NCBI GenBank assembly: GCA_024516155.1
Contig: JAJJXM010000030.1
Coordinates: 558,001-622,000 of the forward strand
From: Pyronema omphalodes
Lineage: Eukaryota > Ascomycota > Pezizomycetes > Pezizales > Pyronemataceae
Direction of reading: 5' to 3'
DNA: 64,000 nucleotides
In this document: piece by piece, positions 33,156 to 44,259 of the stretch
How positions within the stretch are numbered: position 1 is the stretch's first letter
How the letters are laid out: each line of letters starts with the position of its first letter
Notes under the pieces: model-generated
The model's input: only the letters and a program-made list of their open reading frames with translations
The model's database searches: none
Told to the model about the DNA's origin: nothing
Position numbers and translations under genes: made by a program

Positions 33156-36138
33156 ATTTCCGCCATCCTCTGACCCTTAACCCTGCTTCGAAGTTCTCAA
33201 TTCGGACCGTAAACGGGCTCCTCCGTAGGCAAATCCCGTGATTTTCCTACAGTCCTTCTAGAACTGAAATCAGCAAGGCGCATCTACACCTACATAGACG
33301 GACATTCCAAACCCCCAACAACTCTCGGTGTAGAAGTCAAGATCCCATGATATAACCCGTTCACAGTTTTCCCATCTTAGTAACATAACCGTCGCCGAGA
33401 TTTCCAAATCCACCAGGAAGAGAAAGAAAAAAAAAATCCTTCAAGTCACCGAAACCTCCGACTTCTCCGATACAGGAAAAAAAGCGGTTATCGCGTTTCT
33501 TCCTTGGCTTAATCCGACCTCCCGGAATTCTTCTCTCACCGACATCTTTGAGGTGGGCCATGGAACATTTCCTACTTGGACTACTGATCAGTAAACACCG
33601 CCCCTGTACAATTCGTTTCTCTCCCCTGTACCGTACCATAGCTAAGTATGGTCAACCGACTCCCCCACATTTCGCCACCCGCATTTCACTGTATGTACTG
33701 TAAGTATACTCCGAAGTTTCAATGAAACAAGCCTGGCGATACATACATACAATAACACCATAGCAATGACAATCTCTTTTCCAAATTACCTTTATGCGCA
33801 AAAAAAACCTACTGTATCTATTTACCACATAATCCGGTTTTACCCGTCATTTTCAACCCGCAGAAATTAGAATAAGCAAACTCTTTCCAAAAGACCTTCA
33901 TTGGTCACCTTCCAAACACCATAAAATCCCCATTGGAATTACATATAAATTCCTACTTACGTGTATCTATTAAATCTTTAAGCCAAGTCATAAATAGTAG
34001 GATCTGAAACGCTGGATTAGATCTGCGCAGCCGTCCCTAATTCTGCAAGACATAGTTTAGCGTTATTTTTCTATGTACTGTACCAGAAATTTACTGTAGA
34101 GTATGATGTAGCTATGCTGCTATATCCTATGGCTACTACATATATGCTCTTTACCCTAATTCTGTAATTATACACCCGCATAAACCTAATTATGTCAGGG
34201 GGGGGGGGGGGGGGGGGGAGGGAGAGGGGTTGGTTTTAACTACGGCAAAACTAACCACATACCCTAATTCTGTAAGTATCTGTATGTAGGAGTTTCTTTC
34301 ATGCTACCGACGTCATCAGGAAACAACATCCATACATATACATAGCGCTACTCGTACGCAGTGACGCACCATATAAACAAGGGAAAACTTCCATACATAT
34401 AAATTCAGGGGTACAGTCCGGCTCCATGAAATTCTATAGTGTTATGCGCAAAAGACTCTATGGTTAGATACACAAACATTCCGACGCAGGGGTACTTTTA
34501 GTGTTCATCATCTATACATATATAGCAAAAACAAATCTCCAGTTACCCCCTGGTAGAACGCTAGTTATGCAGGTGATATGCATCCCATAAACCCAGCTCC
34601 TTTTGTTACCAGGCTAGCTGATGGCTAGGCTATGGGGGGTTAGGCTGGACTTTATCAGCCCATCTACCATATCAGGGGGCAAAAAAAAAAGAAATAAAAG
34701 AAAAAAAAGAAATACGGCTCTCTGGTTTTTGGTCGTCATAGAGTGGAGAGATGGTGGGGGACATCTTTTCAAAGTTCCACTCGCGAAGAAAAATTATCCA
34801 CAATCACAATAAATATAATAAGTCCAGAAGTGTAGAACATAAACCCAACTTATCAAAATAAAAACCACTTCCACGCTAGACAAATAATTAATCCGAGGCA
34901 ACAAAATAGATAGATAGGCTATCCAAAAACCTCGGTATCTGACTATATCGCCGGCCAAAAAATAGTAGGATATTCTTAACGTATGTATCAATAACCCCAA
35001 GCCTTAACCCAACACCGCCTTCGATTGGCCAAATCTCCTGACTAAGCCCGTTGAGGTGGGGGGGGGGGGGGTGGGCAGTGTAATCAACATGATCACAATG
35101 GCGGCGGGCATATTGCAACCGAGAACGAGAAAAAAAAATCTCAAATCTCAATCACCGGGTATCACGCGAACAAAATTTTAATCCTAGTCACTAACCCCCC
35201 CCCCCCCCTCCCCCCGCTCTCCCACTCCCACCCCTGTGTCCCTGTGATTGTACCCCACCAGATGTATGTATGTTGACACAAGATAAATGTCAGGGATGAG
35301 ATGGAGATGATGCATATATGTAGATGGATACATATAGACACCTGCATGAAACTTTCTGGATTTGGTTCAGTGGAACGAATGGGTTATGGAATGTTCTTTT
35401 TTTGTTGGAAAGTTTGATATTTGATATGATATTGGCGTTTACTTTGACAGGTGGGTTTTGGTTTTGGGTTTTTGTTGTTAGCCGCGGTTTCCTGAGGAAA
35501 ATAAAAGGCAAATGGAAAAGTAAAACCAAACAAACTTGAAGCGGGTGCCACTTATTTCTTTTTTCTCTCTCTTTTTATGAACGTACATTTTTTCGCCTAT
35601 ATTATACCATATTCTTAGTCATTATGAACGTAAACTTTCTGTCTGTTATGCGGATTATATAGCAGCTGCATAACTCTGTATATACATAACTTCCCCCCAC
35701 AAAACCCACAATCTTCAAAAAAATCCCCCACGCAAAACCTCCACAATAATCCCATCGCCCATTACAACCCACAAATATCCCCCCTTTCAAATCCCCATAA
35801 CTCCAAGATATATGTAAAGCCAACCATAGTGTCTTAAACAACAAATACATCACACACCCCACGTCACTTTTATTCCGTATCCCATTTTACATAGCTTCTT
35901 TACATCTGTAGCACTGTAGCACTGTAGCACGGCAATATCCATGTATGTAACCGAACCTTGTGGAACCTTGTGAAACCTTGTGAAACCCTGTACAACCCTG
36001 TGCGCTTCTATACAACCCTGCCCGGCCCTGTGTATACCACCACCTTCCTATTACCACCTACATAGCAACCTAACAGCTGCCATTCCTAACCCCAAAAACC
36101 CTCTGTGTATGTATATGTATGTATACATATGAACCATG
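33156..36138. other. Low-complexity intergenic block
   Basis: AT-rich with recurrent TACTGTA/TGTATGTA words, a G-run at 34198-34218, a G-run at 35058-35071 and a C-run at 35195-35208. Near 35915-36010 decayed tandem words TGTAGCAC and ACCTTGTG/ACCCTGTA occur. No gene is supported. Confidence 0.45.
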
Positions 36139-36265
36139 ATGGCCTACAGGATACAGGATACAAGATACAAGCTACAAGCTACGGTCTATCTACAGCTATA
36201 TTCAAACATGGAAGCTTGGAACTTCGAAGCTTGGAACTTCGAAGCTTAGAACTTGAAGCTTCGGT
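36139..36265. repeat. Short tandem repeats (ATACAGG, GAAGCTTGGAACTTC)
   Basis: Near 36145-36180 a 7-8 bp unit (ATACAGG/ATACAAG/CTACAAG) repeats; near 36208-36265 a 17-bp unit GAAGCTTGGAACTTC repeats about three times with decay. HindIII-like AAGCTT recurs in each unit. Confidence 0.6.
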
Positions 36266-36399
36266 AAACGGCTATAATATCCCTATGGTACATGTAATGG
36301 TATAAGTTTTATACAGTCTTTCTGTATATGTTTGCCTAGTGGGATAGAACAGGTTTATGATTTACATATACATTTTTAAACATGTGATATACCCGTTTA

Positions 36400-36548
36400 T
36401 ACCACAACGGAAGAAATACAATCGCGGGGATAACAAAAAGATATAACCTTCCACGAGAAATACAATCCAGTAGATAACACAAAGATATAACATTCTATAA
36501 AATATACAATCCGTAGATAAAAAAAAGATATAACATTCTATAATCTAA
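36400..36548. repeat. Tandem repeat of about 60 bp
   Basis: Three decayed copies of a unit containing AATACAATC, GATAAC(A)AAAAGATATAAC and TTCTATAA, beginning at about 36413, 36460 and 36505. Confidence 0.6.
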
Positions 36549-36660
36549 ACAAAAAATTCGGACTGAAAACATCACAATACTAGCTAAATTACCAATGATT
36601 TATGGAAATAATGTGGTAGAATCTTTGTTTATTCAGACGAGCACTACTGAACTATATGAT

Positions 36661-36900
36661 AAACAAAAAACAAAAAACAAAAAACAAAAAACAAAAAACA
36701 AAAAACAAAAAACAAAAAACAAAAAACAAAAAACAAAAAACAAAAAACAAAAAACAAAAAACAAAAAACAAAAAACAAAAAACAAAAAACAAAAAACAAA
36801 AAACAAAAAACAAAAAACAAAAACAAAAAACAAAAAACAAAAAACAAAAAACAAAAAACAAAAAACAAAAAACAAAAAACAAAAAACAAAAAACAAAAAA
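36661..36900. repeat. 7-bp (ACAAAAA)n array
   Basis: About 240 bp of nearly pure ACAAAAA repeats with one 6-bp unit near 36823. Because seven is not a multiple of three, every frame cycles through the same peptide and gives spurious long open frames on both strands. Confidence 0.95.
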
Positions 36901-37540
36901 CGCCGTTGCCTCAGCTCATATCCAGCTTTCTGCAGTTTTTTAGTCAGTATTTTTTCCGCTGCAAGGCTGATGTTCTGCTTTTTTTCTTCCGTTTTTTTGT
37001 CCTTCCTGCCATGATGTGTCGTAGCCTGTGATGCTCCCAGGTCTGCTGATATAGCATCAATCTCCTCCGCTACCAAAAGGTTGCCAGTGGCACCTTGCAC
37101 AATGGTTCCGGGTCCATATCACTGCAGATAGAGGACATTCAGATTTTGTTTTTGATTGAATGAGGTGTTCGAGTTAGATTTTGTCGAAGTCGAGGTACCA
37201 TTGTCCCACCTAATCGACATGATGGGGGATTGATATACCCTCTGTTTGTCATTCCTGTTTTAGGCGGCGCTATAAGTATTAGTTTTTCATTGTCAGGTTT
37301 CCACCTCCATCTTGGTGTCATTATGACGTCAATGCCAACGTACAACCTCACTCGCCGTTAAGCCAACCGCTAAAACGTCTCCCAAACTCCCCACAGCATC
37401 CCTAGACGAACCCCCGGTATCCTACAATCGCCACTTTATGGAACAAGGAGAGACAGAGGTGGGGGAAAAGAGGGAAATCGAGATGAAGGACAAGGTGGAG
37501 GAACCCATTATGATCACAAGAAATCCGACGACAAAACATC
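36901..37540. other. Spacer with two short protein-like frames
   Basis: Minus 36901-37100 can read VAEEIDAISADLGASQATTHH followed by a Lys-rich stretch; plus 37323-37554 can read SLDEPPVSYNRHFMEQGETE followed by Lys/Glu-rich sequence. Both look more protein-like than chance but neither has a start, a family motif or splice partners I can support. Confidence 0.25.
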
Positions 37541-37644
37541 ATGCCTACTGGATTTGAAGAGGCCTGGCTCGCAATCGCAATCTTCCCAATCCTCGTGCAG
37601 GCTATCGGCTTGTGGTTTGACGGGCTGTCAACGATGAAGCAGAT
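37541..37644 (+). pseudogene. Orphan first exon, HeLo/DUF7580-like N-terminus
   Basis: The frame from ATG 37541 reads MPTGFEEAWLAIAIFPILVQ and continues AIGLWFDGLSTMKQ, up to a GTAAGA donor at 37645. A hydrophobic helix of the form GFE.A...IAIFP.L..AI..W.DGL.T.K is how fungal DUF7580 and related HeLo-like proteins begin. No downstream exon of that family follows; the next 500 bases are AT-rich repeats. I infer an exon left behind by deletion or insertion. The family call rests on one short helix and is weak. Confidence 0.35.
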
Positions 37645-37884
37645 GTAAGAACTTTTGGTTGGACGAGTTGGGCAATCGATTTATAAATCACGTATTGGTC
37701 AACGGAAGATGATTGAAATCAATTGTATTGAAGAGCTGGTTGGATTTTTCGGTTGGGAGGGGAAGGAATATGTAATCAGAAAATGTGGTGCACGTTGGTG
37801 ATATGTAGAAATTATCATCAATAAACATATGTTCTCCAAAAACCCCATAGACCGATGTCTGAGTGTTTCCATGACGATGAAGAA

Positions 37885-38055
37885 TCTATACATATGCTAT
37901 TATAAACCGAAGAATCTTATACAATTGCCTGTATAAATTTTCGCGCTAGTCAAATACTTATACACATGCTATTATAAATCGAGAAATCTTATACAATTGC
38001 CTGTATAAATATTTGACTAGCGCGAAAATTTATACACATGCTATTATAAGTCAGA
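37885..38055. repeat. Direct repeats enclosing a perfect 25-bp inverted repeat
   Basis: A unit containing CATGCTATTATAAA and CTTATACAATTGCCTGTATAAA occurs at about 37890-37938 and 37963-38010, with a third partial copy at 38034-38050. Between them 37932-37956 and 38010-38034 are perfect reverse complements of each other (25 bp, core TTTTCGCGCTAGTCAAATA) separated by 53 bp. Confidence 0.85.
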
Positions 38056-38740
38056 TTTTTAAACAAGCGATCGGTATAAATGCTGTTTAGATTCTTAGCA
38101 TGTATATGTTTTTTGGTGGGGAACTTGTATAACATATACAATCTTGGTGGCAAAAATGTACCATAGTGATACAGATCTCGTTTTTTCCACTGCATCCCTC
38201 GTCGCACGGTTTACCATGCTCCGAAGTTTCGATAAGGTTGTTTCAAAAGAGGGAAACAGGGAGCAGGGAGATACCCTGGAGAATGCATGGGTTATGTAGA
38301 GAGTTGGAAGGATTGGAGGGATGGGATGGGATGGGATGGGATTGAAACCTTATACATATAGTGTGGGAGAGTCCTACAGTAACTACGATAGTGGTTGGAT
38401 ATAAGGAGATATAGAGATATGAAGATATGAAGATATAAAGATATAACGATATAACGATATAACGATACTATGTATAGAATCTTTTATGGAATGCTTCTTA
38501 GTAAAAGGTAAAATTATACCCCAGTTGCTAGAGGGGGGAAGGGGGGGGGGGGGGGGGGAAATTAAGCTTCAGCCTTCAGTAAACTTTAAACTTTAAACTT
38601 GAATTATATCTATGCCGAACAATGACAATAGAAATCGAAGCCTGAATCCAAATCCAAATCCAAATCCAAATCCAAATCCAAATCCAAATCCCAACCCTCA
38701 GCCTAACATAACCAACCCTATGGTACAAGAAAACGAGTGA
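38056..38740. repeat. Microsatellite cluster
   Basis: GGGAT pentamers near 38320-38342, GATATAAC/GATATGAA units at 38395-38465, a G-run at 38541-38558, and a CAAATC hexamer array at about 38650-38690. No gene is supported. Confidence 0.7.
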
Positions 38741-39300
38741 GAGTGGTTTAGTTCAAACACCTTCGTGGTTTAGCTAAACACCGAAAGTGTTTAGTTAAAC
38801 ACCCTAAACACCAAAGTTGTTTAGTCTGATTTAAGGTGTTTAGCTAAACCACCCATCGTTGTTTCAAAGTGTTTAGTTAAACACCCCTAAACACCGAAGT
38901 TGTTTAGTGTGATTTAAGGTGTTTAGCTAAACCACCTAGCGTTGTTTAGTTAAACAACTACCTTGATTTTTTTTTTTGTGGGGTTTATTTAAACACCCTA
39001 GGGGTGTTTAAATAAACACCTTCTTTTTCGCTTATTCTTCGGTATTTATTTAAACATCCTAGGGGTGTTTAGTTAAACACCCTAGAGGTGTTTAAGGATG
39101 TTTAAATAAACACCTTCTTTTTCGCTTATTCTTTGGTGTTTATTTAAACACCCTAGGGGTGTTTAAGGATGTTTAAATAAACACCTTCTTTTTTACATAT
39201 TCTTTGGGGTTTATTTAAACACCCTAGGGGTGTTTAAATAAACACCTTCTTCTTCGCCTATTCTTCGGGGTTTATTTGAACTATCCTCTGACGTTTAAAT
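38741..39300. repeat. Palindromic TGTTTA satellite
   Basis: Tandem units of about 80-90 bp made of TGTTTA and TAAACA in alternating orientation. The first two units contain GTGTTTAGTTAAACACC and GGTGTTTAGCTAAACCACC. Later units contain TGTTTAAATAAACACCTTCTT and (G)TTTATTTAAACACCCTAGG. One stem, 39209-39224 with 39228-39243, is a perfect 16-bp inverted repeat around a 3-nt centre. It makes no protein. Confidence 0.9.
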
Positions 39301-40000
39301 AAACATCTACAGTCCACTTCCTAGGGATGGCGTTTCCATGGTTCATATAAATCACCCTGCAGTGTTCTACTGAACATTCAGTTTTAACCTGTAGAGCTGT
39401 GTTCTGTTTTTGTTTGTTGATGGAAGTGGATATTACCTTAGTGCGCATCCCTTCCTTATGTTCTGTTCGTTCTGCCGTTGTTGATCCTCGTTCTTCATCC
39501 ATTTCATTCACTTGTTTCTCCACCTCCATCTTTCCCTCTTGTTTGACTGTAAGTTTTTCCTCATGTCAAATGTTTGTCCCTCAACAGAATTTGCTAGTTC
39601 ATACACCATACACCACCGGAGGGAAAAGAGAGAGAGAGAGGGGGAATTGGGATATGAACTTCTAGATACTCGCTGAGTCAAGTACTGCAAACCAACCCCA
39701 CAAATATCCACAATGCTAACCAGACAAACAGGATGCTCAGAAAATCTAAGTCTATTTATTGAAGCGATCCATGATTCCAGCATATGTAAGGGTCAATTAA
39801 AAAAGGCACAAAGCGAATGGTACTATACAGAGAGCAGGAGCAGGAGTAGGAGGGGTGAGGAGGGAGGTGGGAGGTTCCTGTATGTATAGATAGAGGACCT
39901 GGCAATAGCTAGAGACATGTTATGTAATGAGCAAGTGGTTTAGTAATTAATTTAAAACATTTAAAAAATATCTGAGGTGCTTGATCAAACCACTATTGTG
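39301..40000. other. Spacer between the two TGTTTA arrays
   Basis: No supported gene. A minus frame at 39281-39529 (MEVEKQVNEMDEERGSTTAE onward) is hydrophilic but has no family signature and overlaps the array edge. A GA-rich run lies at 39625-39645. Confidence 0.35.
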
Positions 40001-40460
40001 CAAGGTGTTTAAATCGGTGTTTGAAGGTGTTTAGTAGGTGTTTGAATCGGTGTTTAAAGGTGTTTAGATCGGTGTTTAAAGGTGTTTAAAGGTGTTTAAA
40101 TCGGTGTTTAAGGGTGTTTAGTAGGTGTTTAAAGGTGTTTAAAGGTGTTTAAATCGGTGTTTAAATCGGTGTTTAAATCGTTGTTTAAATCGTTGTTTAA
40201 AGGTGTTTAGTAGGTGTTTAAAGGTGTTTAGTAGGTGTTTAAAGAGGTGTTTAGTAGGTGTTTAAAGGTGTTTAGTAGGTGTTTAAAGAGGTGTTTAGTA
40301 GGTGTTTAAAGGTGTTTAGTAGGTGTTTAAAGAGGTGTTTAGTAGGTGTTTAAAGGTGTTTAGTAGGTGTTTAAAGAGGTGTTTAGTAAATGAATTTTGC
40401 GGGTGTTTGAATTAAACACCTTTTGTGGTTTAAAGTGTGGTTTGATTAAACACCTTTTTT
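40001..40460. repeat. Unidirectional GGTGTTTA array
   Basis: About thirty TGTTTA words, nearly all in one orientation, in 10-12 bp units GGTGTTTAAA, GGTGTTTAGTA and GGTGTTTAAAGA. From about 40200 these combine into a higher-order unit of about 44 bp repeated several times. Flanking words near 40400-40460 (GAATTAAACACCTTTTGTGG) resemble the left edge of the array at 38745. Confidence 0.95.
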
Positions 40461-42165
40461 TTGTACCACAGGGCCAAGAAACCCCATTCTCTAACCACAA
40501 TACAAAGTCATCATCCTCTATAACTAAGTAAGTACATAGGTAGATACAACCCATCTCCAGACTCCAGCTACCGAAAAAAAAAAAAAAAAAAAAAAAAAAA
40601 AACAATCCCATATATCGATAATCAAACGCAAACGCAAATCCTGCAGATATGACATCTCCAGGTATATATGAATAATATGATGGGTGTAAAGCAAATTGGA
40701 ATACTGCTCTTATGTATATAAAGGGGGGTATATATAACACTCGGGTCCCGGGGTAATCTGGGATACTAGGATACTAGGATGTCATGGTTGAAGGCAGTGT
40801 TGGGGTGTAGGTTTGTTGTTGGTGGATTAATGATTGTATAATTCTTTTCAATAAGAATTAACTAGAAGCAGGGGGGGTGGGGCGGGGGGGGTGGGAATGT
40901 GGGAATGTGAGAAATCATAAATTTGGAACCTCCCTTGGATTTGCGGGCTATGGATTACGGGCTATGGATGAAAGTAACAGATATTAGAAATTGAGATGGG
41001 GAATAAGAAGTTAAGCTTTTCCTTTTCATTCTTTGATGGAGAGAGAGAGAATATATGTGGGGAGAGAATATATATATGTGGGGAGAGAATATATATATGT
41101 GGGGAAAAAGAATTCAAGATGGAAGAAAAGAGAAAAGAAAAAGAAAAGAAAAATCGGAAATGGGAAATCAAATCAAACAAAACAAAATCAAACACAAAAC
41201 GAAAAAAAAAAAAAAAAAAAATAGGATCTCATATCATAATCAGTAATGAATTTGTTAATACCAAAACCCCTTTTTTCTCACAAAACTACACTCAAGAAAA
41301 CAATATATATATATATAAAAAAAAACAACAAACTTTTTTTCCAAATCAAACCCGCAGATCCCATCAAAGCCTCAAAAAAGATCTCAAAAACACTTAAAAA
41401 AAAAACAGTACTCAGAAATCCTCAAAAGAACTTATAATATCAGAAGAATCAAGAATATGATGAATGAAACTATATACAAAAAACATCAAGCAAGCAACAA
41501 AATCAAGAAGGCAAAAAAAGAAAAAAAAAATACACCATGTTACACCAGATATTCAATGCCACACCTTTCGATCCCATCCTATACTATCCCTTACTATCCT
41601 TTACTATCCCTTACTATCCTGCATCCTGCATCCTCAATCCTCCAGATTTCGGATACTCGGATACTAATAACACCGAATCTCATCTCATCTTATCTCAACT
41701 CATCACATCATTACCATATAGACAGACAGACGCTTTTATACATTTCAATCCCCTCTTGATCGATCCCCGATCCCAATCCTCTCTGTCCTCGCATCCCCAA
41801 CCAGGGCTCCAGAGACTCCCATCACCCCTGTGAAAAAAGTTGAGAAAAAAACAGAAATGGCAACCCAGTAGATGAAACAACAAAACAAAAGAAAAAAACC
41901 CAGAAATAGTTTGAAATGAAGAAGTATGAAAAGATGAAAAGAAGAAGAAGAAAATAAATAGAAAAAAAAAGCCAAGAGAAAGAAGTCAAAAGTACTGATG
42001 ATGATGAAGAAGAAGAATAGTAGTAAAAAAAAGGTCAAAAGTCAAGAAAAAAGAAAGAAAGAAAAACTTCAAGGGGAGAAAAGGAGGGATATCTTTTCTT
42101 TTTGTGATCAAAAAAAATATTCATCATCCTTATTATTCTCATCATCCCTAACACCCCCAAATGCA
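40461..42165. other. Low-complexity region downstream of nuc-1
   Basis: An A-run at 40574-40602, a 26-28 bp triple tandem GAGAGAATATATATATGTGGG at 41040-41105, and A/G-rich sequence at 41900-42090. The stretch just below 42166 is the 3' flank of the nuc-1 gene. No other gene is supported. Confidence 0.5.
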
Positions 42166-44259
42166 TTACTTCTCCTCTGTCGTAGTTGTAGCCGTCTGTT
42201 CCGGGTTCATATCGTCCTTCTTTTCCTCCTCCATTGGCTTAGGATTTTGTGATTCCGATGGATTATCCGGACTTGTCAAGCTTTCCAATTTCTCCTCTGC
42301 TGCTCGTAGCTGATTCTTTGTTTCATCCAATTCCCGTTTGAGTTGTTTGATGTATTCGATAGCCAATTCCACAGTACTAGCTTTACTAGTCTGTTCCTTT
42401 GTAGCGCCACCTTCTGCACCACCATTTAGTGGTGGTAGCAAACCCGCCATTTCTGCCAATGCATTGTTGATCCTATTTCTTCTTCCCTGTTCTGCGATTT
42501 TATGGGAAGTTCTCTTTGAGGTAAGATTGGTTGAAAGATGTTCTGGGTACTGCAGGCCAAGGTGTGAATGGTTTCCTTCGACGATGTTTTGGTAGTTGGA
42601 TTTTGAAGCTAATAAAAAGGCGGAGGCATCGGGTGACATGCCTAGTTTTAGTTAGTTAGCTTAGTATGCTCTTTGGTTTCAACCTATAGCGGATGGAGCG
42701 GGGGGTTAAATTCACCAATTGGTAACAGCGGCTTGATGTGCGGGGAGATCTTCGGCTGCAATGCAGGGGAGGAAGAAACGCTTCCTCGTTTCCGGGTATT
42801 CCGAGCGGGCTCCTTCTTTGTGATGCCACCGGTATTATGAGGTTCGAGAGGTGATGTATGTCTGGAATCGCGTCTTGCGGGTCGGAGAGAAGGAGTTAAT
42901 GAAGGTGTACGATTTGCGGCCATGGTGGGAGTTGGCATCTCCTCGCTGTTATGCCGTCCGTTCATCATCATACTCTCTGCAGTCTGCTGAACATCACGGT
43001 TAAGGTACTCGGAGGTATCCATGCTAATCGGCGGGATATCTTCCGTCGGTAGGCTGGTTTTGGGCAAGCGCATGAGAGAGGCGGGGGTGACGGGGGCGTT
43101 GAGCTTTGGAACATCCGGGGTATCATCGGTCGGGCTACGAGCGCTGATAGAGCGGCGGGGAGGAGGAGCCATAAGCACCTCCGGCAATGGCTCGGGGGAA
43201 ACCGACTCGTTGGAGGAACCTTCCTGGGAGCGCGGGTGCTGCATGGGGGTGTTTTGCTGCGATACTGCTGGAGTGAGAGATTCTCTGCGGGCGGCCTCCA
43301 ACGCTGACATTGGTGCCGGATAGATTGGAGACTGTGCAGCCAGCGTGGTTGGAGTCTGAGGAGCAGCCGCCAAAGGAGTTGGTGGGGGAAGTCGCTTTCT
43401 CTGCGGCTTCATGCTGGGAGATTCACGAACTACACGAGCTGGATTTCGTGAAGTCGTTGATTTTCTGCGACCTGCTGATATGCTGCCCTTCTTGCCGAGT
43501 ATTGGCGACTGAGATCCATCATGAAGTGCCGGGCTCTGCGGCATGTGCGGGTTCGGCATATGCGAGCGATGGTGATGCGCGTTGAGCGCCGGAGAAGTGA
43601 GCGGGCTGAAGGCTCCGGGCATCACGAAGTCGGGGATGTGGCGGGTGAACTCGGTTTCGAGGGGAGTGACCGCCGGGGATACAAGTGGAGTAAAGATCAT
43701 CTGTGAAAAAAATTTAGCAAAGCAATAAAATCTATAACTATCTGTAAAGCCTCACCGGCTCCTCTCTGTACATGTTAAAGCGCTCCATCATCATATGCGA
43801 GTTCATATTGTGAAGAGTCGACTGAGGCAATCCCGCATGCATTTCCATACTTGAAGGAGTCGGAGGGATCATATTGTGCTGGTGGTGATTATGATTGTGA
43901 TGCTGTTGTTGCTGTTGCTGCTGCTGCTGTTGCTGAATTTGCTGTTGTCTCATCATTTGCTGGTGAGCGGCCTCCATAGATTTTTGCATCTCGTGAAACT
44001 GCATGTCCATGATCTCCGCCTGAGTAACCTGGGGCATCTGCTGATTCACATTATTGTTTGACTGGTGTCCATTGTTTCCGTCCAAGCAAAACTCGGTATC
44101 CATCTGCATATGTTCCTCCCCGGTATTCTCAAACGGCGACGACATATTCAGCGGCATTTCGTTAAAGTTGAGAAAACTCGAAAAATCATCGTTAAGGTCA
44201 GGTCCTCCGTTGACAGCGCCCTGATTCTGATGCCACATTGGTGACACATTATTGTCCAT
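42166..44259 (-). CDS. nuc-1: Phosphate-responsive bHLH transcription factor NUC-1/PalcA/Pho4-like
   Basis: Activator of phosphate-acquisition genes (phosphatases, permeases); family members bind CACGTG-type sites and enter the nucleus in low phosphate when the PREG/PGOV (Pho80/Pho85) kinase is off. Exons 44259-43756, 43700-42716 and 42641-42166 agree in phase: 654 residues. The N-terminus has a Gln/His-rich tract (near residues 100-130, CAG/CAA encoded). A long Pro/Ser-rich middle with many SP/TP sites follows. After HIKPLLPIG the last exon gives MSPDASAFLLASKSNYQNI, a conserved block of NUC-1 proteins, then the basic region TSHKIAEQGRRNRINNAL (His 543, Glu 547, Arg 551), a loop enlarged by Gly/Ala residues, and helix 2 STVELAIEYIKQLKREL running into a coiled coil. 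An acidic tail ends the protein. Retention of the second intron would give a stop before the bHLH domain. Confidence 0.93.

Noticed and set aside
36633..37014. Long Lys/Gln/Asn or Phe/Cys/Leu frames on both strands
   Set aside because: They are translations of the 7-bp ACAAAAA array; the same peptide appears in every frame, so none is a gene.
38741..40460. CRISPR-like array
   Set aside because: Repeats are contiguous or near-contiguous short words with no regular unique spacers, in a eukaryotic context.
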